From contig CAZFHP010000015.1 in the NCBI GenBank assembly GCA_964519365.1, positions 1-31,227 of the forward strand: a DNA stretch of 31,227 nt, read 5' to 3'. The stretch is from CAZFHP01 sp964519365 (GTDB lineage Bacteria > Babelota > Babeliae > Babelales > RVW-14). The first letter of the stretch is position 1, and each line of letters opens with the position of its first letter. The position numbers and the translations under genes were made by a program. A model generated the notes under the pieces. The model saw nothing but the letters and a program-made list of their open reading frames with translations. It was not told the origin of the DNA and did not search any database. Below, piece by piece: positions 24,070 through 31,227 of the stretch.

Positions 24070-26275
24070 GTGAAGAATAGCGTTGTTAAAAATAGAGTTG
24101 CGAAGAATATAAGAATGCTTTTTTGTATGATTGTTTTTGTTTGCAATTATAGCATGTATGCGTTGCATATTGACGGAACAAATCCTGGTGGAACAGACTT
24201 GTTACGATGGGAAACAGTTCGACAAAATTTTAATGGCTCAAGTTATGATAATAGTGCTAAAGGGGTTGTTAAATTCAAAGACGGTTTTTATCTTTCTGGT
24301 AGTAATGCTCGTGTGACGCTTGATATTTCTAAAAGTGTTGAATCGTATATGGACCTGAATAATAGAACGATTATTCTAAATGGTCCGCTGACGTTAGCGC
24401 CAGGGCTTGAGATATATAGAGGTGGGTATATTCAAGGCCGTGGTCATACTATTACATTTGAGGGAGATTTGACGATACCGTCAGGAGAGTCGTTGGTTAT
24501 TACATCTTCGACAGCGTTGGATGGGCGTGGGAACACGTTATGCTTTGAAGAGAATGCTTCTATTCTGGTTGAAAATAGCGTGACGTTGACGTTGCGTAAC
24601 ATGCGTATAAAAAATATACACAATAATGATGTTAAGCCAATGATTTATCCGTTGGGTGCAAAATCTATTATTGTTTTGCAAGATGTTGAGTTTGCACTGG
24701 CAGAAGATTTTACGTTTAAAAAAGGGCAGCTTTTTATTTACGATGATGTTTTTGTAACGGGAACGTGGGCTTTTGTATATGGGTCAGACCAGCCCTGTTG
24801 TATTTGTGATGCTTCGACATTTGGTTTTGATAAAGATTCAACGTTTTATTATAATCCGTCGTCATATGATAATAATTTGATTCAAATGCAGAGCAGGACT
24901 TCTCGTATGTATTTAAATGGGGCAACGCTGATGTCCTCGCCTGTTGGTATATGGTTAAGTAATGGTACGCTGTGTTTTGATAATCACGTTACGGTCAGTA
25001 GTTTTGCCCAAAGAACATTGACGTTATCGGGTGTTGCGAGTAAAAATCAATCATACGAAGCTGTTAATGCTGTTGATTGGATTCCTTCTGGAACATGTTT
25101 AGCGATTGGGGTTGGTCCAAATCCTGAGTCAGATGAAGGGGATGCGATTGGTAAGTATCATGAATTACGTGTTTATAGTTTTGATACAACATCACCAGAA
25201 GACATAACATGTACTGGCGTTACAAGTGACAATCAAGAGGCTTTAGCTGTTAATACGGTTGCTTGTAGTCCNNNNNNNNNNAGCAATGGGAAGAAATCTT
25301 GGTGTGATTTATAATGGATACTTGAAGGTTTTTGTATTTGATGGTGAGTCAAAAACTTTAACACTTAGGGATGAAGTTGCATTGGGTTTGCTTACGTCTG
25401 CAACATCAATTGATTGGACATCTGATGGCAAATATCTAGCATTGGGAACAACGCAACATGGGATAACATATGAAGTTCGGATTTATAGTTTTGATGGTTC
25501 TAGTTTGACAGAGATAACGGGGCTTAATTTAGCGGGTTTGTTTGATTTTGGGGATGATGTTTTTTCTGTTGCTTGGACTGAAATTTCAGGGACAAAGTAT
25601 TTGGCTATTGGAACAAACTTTGACAGTGAATTGCGAATTTATCGTTTTAATGAAAGCACTTTGACATCTGTAACAAATGCAAATCAAGGGGCATCTGCTG
25701 TTAAGAGTATAAGTTGGCATCCTGATGGCGATATAATTGCGATTGGGACTGAGCATGACCCGGCTTCTGGAAATCAGGGAGGGGTAGTAGATGAAGAAGA
25801 GGTTCGCATATATCGTTTTACAGGAACAGCGTTATCTGGTATTACGAGTGTTAATTTAGGTGATGATGCCAGGTCTGTTTGTTGGAGCCCTGATGGTACG
25901 TATTTGGCTGTAGGCAAAGGGCCTGTTGGAGAGAGTGAGCTGAGAATATATCGTTTTGATGGGACAAGGCTGATCCATGCTTTTGATGTACCTCAGGGTG
26001 ATGGTGTTAACGCTATTTCATGGCATTCAGATGGTGATTATATAGCGATAGGAACAGATTCGTTGCCATTATTTAATGAAGATAATATTAGTGTCGGACA
26101 TGCGCTGCGTATTTATAATGTTAATTATATTGAAGGTGAAGATTTACGAACGTTTGAAAGAGGGATTGTTTTTGGCGATTCGTCTATTGGTGATGGCTTA
26201 GGAGATTTAGATATAATTGTTTCTGGAGGGGCAAAAGTGTCGTACTTTGGAAATGTCTTTTATGATGGTGTTTAG
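24070..26275 (+). CDS. WDD: exported beta-helix plus single seven-bladed propeller protein, interrupted by an assembly gap
   Basis: The start is the GTG at 24070 with AAAAGGGG about 10 bases upstream; it yields a signal peptide (MLFCMIVFVCNYSMYA). The beta-helix-like part (KGVVKFKDGFYLSG, NRTIILNGPLTLAPG, HTITFEGDLTIPSGE, TLTLRNMRIKNI) belongs to the WDD-WDE type. Seven blades follow, the first with Trp337. Ten N at 25272-25281 fall in blade 2 and shift the frame. If the true gap is 15 bases, the missing residues complete the core between SP and A and the frame is restored, giving a product of about 736 residues, against 738 for WDE. The codon just before the gap reads TGT where the other blades have TGG. 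The shared tail GIVFGDSS...GDLDIIVSGGA ends the protein. I therefore treat it as one intact gene. Function unknown. Confidence 0.88.
25272..25281. other. Assembly gap (ten N) inside WDD
   Basis: Ten N mark a join of unknown length. The frame before the gap differs from the frame after it. Comparison with other blades predicts one base to finish the proline codon, four codons (of the type D/G-G-x-Y) and two bases of a leucine codon ending in A, so 15 bases. Assembly probably failed here because the blades are repetitive. Confidence 0.9.
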
Positions 26276-26327
26276 AAAAAATAAAAAGAGAGAAGAAATA
26301 AAATAAAGAGATAAGGGAGTACGTGTT

Positions 26328-28544
26328 ATGATATTTTTTAAACGTGATAGGAGTTGTATCCAAAAGATACGGTTTTCAAATAAGTTATCGAGGGGTATTT
26401 TTTGTGTGGGGCTGTATGCTTTTGTATTCTTTTGTATGCTGCTTGTGGGCTTTAATAATACGCTTAATGCGTTAGATATTGATGGAAGAACTTCTTTGCA
26501 GTGGTTAACCCCAAGGCAGGACTTTGGAGCTACAAGTAACAGTGCTCGGGGTGTTGTAAAACTAAAAGATGGCTTTGAAATTTCTGGGGATACTGTGACA
26601 TTTGATATTACTGAAAGCGTTGAATCTTATATGGATTTGAATGATAAGACTATTGTTTTAAATGGTCCGCTTAATTTGGCGCCAAATCTTGAACTCTATC
26701 GTGGTGGCTTTGTTGATGGGCAGGGTCATACTATTACGCTTGAGGGTGATTTGACTATCCCGTATGGAGAGTCTTTGATTATTACGTCAGATACAGTTTT
26801 GGATGGACGGGGGAATACGCTCTATTTTGACCCATATGCCGTTATTGCAGTTGAGAATAATGCGACTTTAACGTTGCGCAATATGCGCATTAAAAACATT
26901 TTCAATGATTATTCTCGTCCAATAATTCGTCCATTGGGTAATCAATCTCAGGTTGCGCTTCAGGATCTTGAACTTGCACTTGGGTGTGACGTTAATTTTT
27001 TCGATGGACAATTATTTATTCATGACGATGTTATTGTGACGGGAACATCTGTTTTTTTATATCGCTCAACGCAGCCATGTTATATTTGTGATGCGGCGAC
27101 GCTAGGCTTTGATAAAGGCTCAACGTTTTCTTATAGCCCCTATTCGCGAGATAAGCATTTGATTCAGATGCTCAGTAAAACAGCGTGCATGTATCTTGAC
27201 GGTGCAACGCTTTACGCGTCGCCTGCTGGCATACGCTTGAGTAATGGCATGCTTTGTCTTGATAATAACGTTACGTTAAGCAGTTATCCAGAAAGATTAA
27301 TAACGTCGTTCTCAGGGGTTACAAGTAAAGATCAAGGGGCTGATGCTGTTAATGCCGTTGATTGGATTCCTTCCGGTACCTGTTTGGTAATTGGGACGAG
27401 TGTAGATCCATCAACAAGTGAAACTAATATTACGTCTGGTGATGAATTGCGTGTTTATAGCTTTAACCCATCAACAGGAACGCTTACTGGTGTTACGAGT
27501 GTTGATCAAGATTCTTATACGGCGCAATCTGTTGATGCTGTTTCGTGGAGCCCTGGCGGAAATTACTTGGCAGTTGGTTCTTCCTATAGAAGTGGCTTTT
27601 TTGATATAGTGTCAGGGATTATTCGTGTTTATCGTTTTGATGGGTCGACATTGGTTTTAAAAGATTCTGAAGAAGTCGGAGATCTTGTATCTATTAACTC
27701 AATTGACTGGAGCCCTGATGGTGCTTATTTTGCGGTTGGGACGACGGTGCATGGAACAGATGATGAAGTACGTGTTTACAGTTTTGATGGTTCTGCAATG
27801 ACACAAATAACGGGAGAGGAGTTGGGACTTACTAATGCTGCCTCCGTTGCGTGGACACAGATTTCTGGGATACAGTATTTGGCTGTTACAGATCAGTATT
27901 ACCTAAGGATTTATAAGTTTAATGGATCTACGCTTAATAGTGTGGCGTCTCAATTTCAAGGGGTTTTGATTAATAGTATAAGCTGGCACCCTGGTGGGGA
28001 TTTTGTAGCGATTGGAACGCAGCAAGATCCATCTTTAGCACATGATTGTGTTGCAAATAATGAAGAGGTTCGGGTATATCGTTTTGATGGGAGTGATTTA
28101 TTTGGGATTGCTAGTGTTAATATAGATGATAACATTAGGTGTGTAAGTTGGAGCTCTGATGGGGCTTATCTGTCTGTTGGGAAATCTTCAGTTGGTGGCA
28201 ATGAATTAAAGCTTTATCGTTTTGATGGAGCAACGTTGGAACATTTGTATGATAAGCCTCAAGGGATTGCTGTTAATACGTTTTCTTGGAGGTCAGATGG
28301 GTATTTGGCTGTTGGAACATATACTGGTCCAACTACAAGTGAGTCAGGTATAACTTCTGGACATGAGCTTCGTGTTTATCAAGTTGGTACAAGTTATATT
28401 GATCGAGCGAGTTTAGATACGTTTGATAACGGGATTATTTTTGGCGACTCGTCACAGGCCAATGGTGCAGGTGATTTGGATATTTCTGTGCTCGCAGGAG
28501 CAACGGTTACTTATTTTGGAAAAGTATTTGATGATAGAGCCTAG
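26328..28544 (+). CDS. WDE: exported beta-helix plus single seven-bladed propeller protein
   Basis: The ATG at 26328 has AAGGGAG about 9 bases upstream. The 738-residue product starts with a basic stretch and a long hydrophobic signal (IFCVGLYAFVFFCMLLVGF..LNA). The N-terminal region is clearly homologous to that of WDD (ESVESYMDLNDKTIVLNGPL, GDLTIPYGESLIITSDTVLD, TLTLRNMRIKNIFNDYSRP, CYICDAATLGFDKGSTF). Seven blades run from Trp346; blade 4 has the variant core VAWTQISGIQYLAV, shared with blade 4 of WDD. The other blades keep WSPDG, WHPGG or WSSDG and RVYRFDGS. The shared tail begins near residue 702 (GIIFGDSSQANGAGDLDISV). It follows WDD by 52 bases; a palindromic element separates it from WDF. 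It is most likely secreted or surface-attached, target unknown. Confidence 0.92.
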   Translation: MIFFKRDRSCIQKIRFSNKLSRGIFCVGLYAFVFFCMLLVGFNNTLNALDIDGRTSLQWLTPRQDFGATSNSARGVVKLKDGFEISGDTVTFDITESVESYMDLNDKTIVLNGPLNLAPNLELYRGGFVDGQGHTITLEGDLTIPYGESLIITSDTVLDGRGNTLYFDPYAVIAVENNATLTLRNMRIKNIFNDYSRPIIRPLGNQSQVALQDLELALGCDVNFFDGQLFIHDDVIVTGTSVFLYRSTQPCYICDAATLGFDKGSTFSYSPYSRDKHLIQMLSKTACMYLDGATLYASPAGIRLSNGMLCLDNNVTLSSYPERLITSFSGVTSKDQGADAVNAVDWIPSGTCLVIGTSVDPSTSETNITSGDELRVYSFNPSTGTLTGVTSVDQDSYTAQSVDAVSWSPGGNYLAVGSSYRSGFFDIVSGIIRVYRFDGSTLVLKDSEEVGDLVSINSIDWSPDGAYFAVGTTVHGTDDEVRVYSFDGSAMTQITGEELGLTNAASVAWTQISGIQYLAVTDQYYLRIYKFNGSTLNSVASQFQGVLINSISWHPGGDFVAIGTQQDPSLAHDCVANNEEVRVYRFDGSDLFGIASVNIDDNIRCVSWSSDGAYLSVGKSSVGGNELKLYRFDGATLEHLYDKPQGIAVNTFSWRSDGYLAVGTYTGPTTSESGITSGHELRVYQVGTSYIDRASLDTFDNGIIFGDSSQANGAGDLDISVLAGATVTYFGKVFDDRA

Positions 28545-28609
28545 GGAAATAGGTGTGAGTACGATGATGATTTTTCTACCATTTCAAACAATTAATACTT
28601 CAATGGATC

Positions 28610-28772
28610 TTGTCATCCTGAACTTGTTTCAGGATCCATGCTCATATCGTCGTATTGGTTTTGAATGGTTGGGGTTCAATGTTTATAATCCGTTGGAAAT
28701 GGGAGAAAACTTACAATCGATATATTTCTTAGTTGCGAAAGCATGGATCCTGAAACAAGTTCAGGATGACAA
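28610..28772. repeat. Long inverted-repeat element 2 (33-bp arms)
   Basis: The arms 28610-28642 and 28740-28772 are perfect reverse complements around a 97-base centre. Each arm holds a smaller hairpin (TCCTGAA with TTCAGGA). The arm motif GTCATCCTGAACTTGTTTC is, from memory, of a kind dispersed in several genomes of intracellular and other bacteria. It fills most of the 294-base gap between WDE and WDF. The remaining bases (28545-28609 and 28773-28838) hold no gene, only the WDF ribosome binding site. No transposase frame is present. Confidence 0.88.
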
Positions 28773-28838
28773 AAAATCAAAGCTTTTTTTGTTTCTATCG
28801 GAAATAGAACTTGTAATAAAAAGTATAAGGGTGTAAAG

Positions 28839-30959
28839 ATGTCGTTGTATAGTATATGTTGGAGTTATGTGTTTTGGATGCGTTTACTTGGGCTTCTTGT
28901 ATTGTCATGTAATTATGTCTGCGCTGATATTACGTTTGTGAGTAAAGAGTCAGCGTTTGTTGCGGGAGACGATCAAACACGATTTAAAATAGGGGCATTT
29001 GATGGCTTGACGGGGTGGCATAGCAATAAAGCATATTGGGGTCAAACGTCTTTTGTTGGCTATCAAGATCAAGATCCTGTGTCGTTGTGGGTGCTTATTG
29101 ATAACAATGATCAAGATTATTATGTGATATCTACAGATGCTAGTCAGGGTGATATTGCTCCGTCGCGTTTTCATGTTCCTGAAGATAAGAAAGTGCGTGT
29201 AACCGAAGATACGCTTATTGATGGCCATGGTTGTACGCTTGTGTTTGAACAGGACGCATCTCTTGTTATCGACAATAACGTAACGCTTACGTTGCGTAAC
29301 ATGTCTATACAGACTACGCGCAACGATTTTAATAATCCAATTATTTTGCCCAATGGGAACAATGCTCAAGTAACGCTGCAAGATGTTAAGATAGTATTGG
29401 CAGATGATTTTTCTTTTAAAGATGGGCAACTGTTTATTCTAGGTGATGTGCTTATCTCTGGGCAGCATCTGTTTGCGTACCAATCAACGCAATCGAGTTG
29501 TATTTTTTCAGGCGCTACGTTTGGCTTTGACATAGGTACAACGTTTTTTTATGATCCACCTATTGCAGCGAATCATTTGATTCAAATGCAAGATAATACA
29601 GCAACGTTGTTTTTAGATAACGCAACGTTGGTAACAACGCATACGGGAATACGATTAAGCAAAGGGACGCTATGCTTAGATAACAGCGTAACGCTTAAAA
29701 GCTTTTTTACACGAAAGCCGGTATCGTTAACAAATGAAGATACTAAAACGATAAGCTCTAAAGGCATAAAAACAGTTGCTTGGAGCCCTGATGGGAATTA
29801 TCTTGCAGTTGGTGTTGACAATAACGAAGAAGAAAGTTTGGGGATATTGCTGTATCGTTTTGATGAAAGTTCTGGCACGCTTACGTTAGTTGATAGTATA
29901 GACGAGGGGAGCTATCAGCGAATAGCTCTTGATTGGAGTCCTGAAGGAGATTACCTTGCCGTTGGAACAATGCCAGGTCCATCGTATACAGATACTGGCA
30001 TTGAAGTGGGGCATGAGTTACAGGTTTTTCAGTTTAACAGTGGGCCAGAAACGCTTACAGGTGTTGCGAGTAAAACAGAGGGTGTGCGCGTTCGTACAAT
30101 CTCGTGGAGTTCTAATGGTCAGTATCTTGCTGTTGGGACGAACATTGGTCCAAGATACTTCGATACAGAAATAGTTAAAGGCGATGAGTTACAGTTGTTT
30201 AGATTTGATACAACGACAACGCCTACACTTATTGGCGTTGATAGTAAAAACGAGAACGCGCATATTTCATCTGTTGCATGGCGGTTTGATAGCAAATATC
30301 TTGCTGTTGGAACAATAGATACGCCTATCTATTCTGATTCTGGTATTTATGCGCGTCATAAAATACAGGTTTTTGGATTTGACAACGATACGCAAGTTCT
30401 TGCAGGCGTAACAAGTTGGGATAACCTTGCTGATATCAATATGATACAATGGAGTGCTGATGGTAAGTACATAGCAACCGGACAATTTGGGCCATTACAA
30501 GTACATGTTTATCCGTTTGATGATAAGATAGAAAACTTTGTTTGGTATACAGAGACGCAAGCGTTAGATGTCTATGCTTTTTCATGGAGTCCTGAAAGGA
30601 ATTATCTTATTGCTGGAGGCTTTTATAGCAACGGGCAAAGCGATAGTACAATCGAAGCGTTGTATTTTGATGGGGCAACATTAGTTCCTGGGTTTCAAGA
30701 TGCGAGTTTCGATAGTCGTGTGTCAACTGTTTCTTGGCGATCAGATGGTAACTTTTTAGCTGTTGGTGCAGCTGAAACTCAAGATGCAACAGATGCAGAT
30801 GTTCGTGTGTATCGGGTTAATTATGTGCCGCAGCCAATAGACACGGGAATTATTTTCGGTGACAGTTCAATTATAGATGGTTCGGGCAATTTAAATGTAC
30901 AGGTGCTAGGTGGAGCACATGTCGATATTGTTGGTGTTGTGGCAGATGATTCGGTTTAA
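28839..30959 (+). CDS. WDF: exported beta-helix plus single seven-bladed propeller protein, divergent N-terminus
   Basis: The ATG at 28839 has AAGGG about 9 bases upstream and gives 706 residues. A second ATG at 28878 would give a shorter, more typical signal peptide (MRLLGLLVLSCNYVCA), so the exact start is uncertain. Residues 30-120 differ from the other paralogues (WHSNKAYWGQTSFVGYQDQD); after that the shared beta-helix-like part resumes (DTLIDGHGCTLVFEQDASLV, TLTLRNMSIQTTRNDF, GATFGFDIGTTFFYDPP). Seven blades follow, starting at Trp315, with cores such as VAWSPDGNYLAVGV and the degenerate VAWRFDSKYLAVGT and FSWSPERNYLIAGG. The conserved tail starts near residue 670 (GIIFGDSSIIDGSGNLNVQV). 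It is the last and most divergent member of the cluster and is separated from WDE by element 2, so it may have its own promoter. Confidence 0.9.
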   Translation: MSLYSICWSYVFWMRLLGLLVLSCNYVCADITFVSKESAFVAGDDQTRFKIGAFDGLTGWHSNKAYWGQTSFVGYQDQDPVSLWVLIDNNDQDYYVISTDASQGDIAPSRFHVPEDKKVRVTEDTLIDGHGCTLVFEQDASLVIDNNVTLTLRNMSIQTTRNDFNNPIILPNGNNAQVTLQDVKIVLADDFSFKDGQLFILGDVLISGQHLFAYQSTQSSCIFSGATFGFDIGTTFFYDPPIAANHLIQMQDNTATLFLDNATLVTTHTGIRLSKGTLCLDNSVTLKSFFTRKPVSLTNEDTKTISSKGIKTVAWSPDGNYLAVGVDNNEEESLGILLYRFDESSGTLTLVDSIDEGSYQRIALDWSPEGDYLAVGTMPGPSYTDTGIEVGHELQVFQFNSGPETLTGVASKTEGVRVRTISWSSNGQYLAVGTNIGPRYFDTEIVKGDELQLFRFDTTTTPTLIGVDSKNENAHISSVAWRFDSKYLAVGTIDTPIYSDSGIYARHKIQVFGFDNDTQVLAGVTSWDNLADINMIQWSADGKYIATGQFGPLQVHVYPFDDKIENFVWYTETQALDVYAFSWSPERNYLIAGGFYSNGQSDSTIEALYFDGATLVPGFQDASFDSRVSTVSWRSDGNFLAVGAAETQDATDADVRVYRVNYVPQPIDTGIIFGDSSIIDGSGNLNVQVLGGAHVDIVGVVADDSV

Positions 30960-31023
30960 TGAGCGCATTTAAATGCGAATTTGAAAATTTAGATTAACGG
31001 AAGATGTTTATGAATCAGCTGAT

Positions 31024-31219
31024 AAAAAATCCGTTCGCCCTGAGGAGTCTCGTCGTAGCCACAGGCGAAGACGGACGTCTCGAAGGGTATCCCTTAAGAA
31101 AAAGAAGCCTGTTAAAATCAATGAAATTAAGTTTTTTTAGAAGAAATGAAACCCTTCGAGACGTCCGTCTTAGCCTGTGGCTTCGACGAGACTCCTCAGG
31201 GCGCACGGATTTTTTTTTT
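31024..31219. repeat. Long inverted-repeat element 3 (65-bp arms) followed by a T-run
   Basis: The arms 31024-31088 and 31151-31215 are reverse complements with three mismatches, around a 62-base centre. The arms are GC-rich (CCCTGAGGAGTCTCG, GACGTCTCGAAGGG), unlike the AT-rich surroundings. The right arm runs into a stretch of T (31210-31219) and the left arm starts with a stretch of A, so on either strand the stem is followed by a T-run. It could serve as a bidirectional terminator for WDF. The 268 bases after WDF contain no gene; a 14-bp palindrome CGCATTTAAATGCG (30964-30977) lies just after the WDF stop. Confidence 0.85.
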
Positions 31220-31227
31220 AGTGGTTT

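Noticed and set aside
25259..25314. Frameshift in WDD taken as evidence of a pseudogene
   Set aside because: The frame change coincides with ten N of unknown true length, both halves carry intact blades, and a 15-base gap repairs the gene.
28423..28836. 137-codon open frame across the end of WDE and element 2
   Set aside because: It overlaps WDE in another frame and then runs through the inverted repeat; its length is explained by chance and by the palindrome.

Overview
The window is AT-rich, densely coded bacterial DNA. It combines ordinary core genes with exported, repeat-rich accessory proteins: ankyrin proteins, a likely polymorphic toxin with an immunity partner, and a run of six giant propeller proteins. 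Together with the many signal peptides, this suggests a host-associated or intracellular Gram-negative bacterium. From memory of such gene sets, Candidatus Dependentiae (TM6/Babeliae) is my best guess. That is an inference, because no 16S rRNA or other decisive marker is present.

Layout. Positions 1-269 hold the 3' end of an unidentified gene. gyrA (561-3167) and dprA (3194-4447) follow closely. Ten bases after dprA begins a 637-residue exported protein whose C-terminus looks like a toxin domain (4458-6371), then a 99-residue likely immunity gene (6388-6687). After it lie broken copies of the region just before the toxin domain and of the dprA 3' end (6752-7281), the scar of a tandem duplication. 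Two exported ankyrin proteins run on the minus strand (7278-8864). Next are maf (8974-9600, plus), an unknown minus-strand gene (9665-10195), an AMIN/Amidase_3 cell-wall amidase split into two frames at a run of ten A (10389-11632, minus), and murB (11816-12838, plus).

From 13258 to 30959 the window is filled by six head-to-tail paralogues, called WDA to WDF here. Each has a signal peptide, an N-terminal region with beta-helix-like repetition, a set of WSPDG-type propeller blades and a conserved C-terminal tail containing IFGDSS. By my count WDA, WDB and WDC have exactly 14 blades, with a linker after blade 7. WDD, WDE and WDF have exactly 7. The reading is two tandem seven-bladed propellers versus one. 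A ten-N assembly gap lies inside WDD; the blade pattern predicts that the real gap is about 15 bases.

Three long, near-perfect inverted repeats (12841-13072, 28610-28772, 31024-31215) sit between murB and WDA, between WDE and WDF, and after WDF. They look like short non-autonomous palindromic elements and may also act as terminators. The most notable points are the 7/14-blade rule in the propeller cluster, the toxin/immunity locus with its silent fragments, and the amidase that can only be made whole by a frame change at A10. No tRNA, rRNA, CRISPR array or transposase gene was seen.
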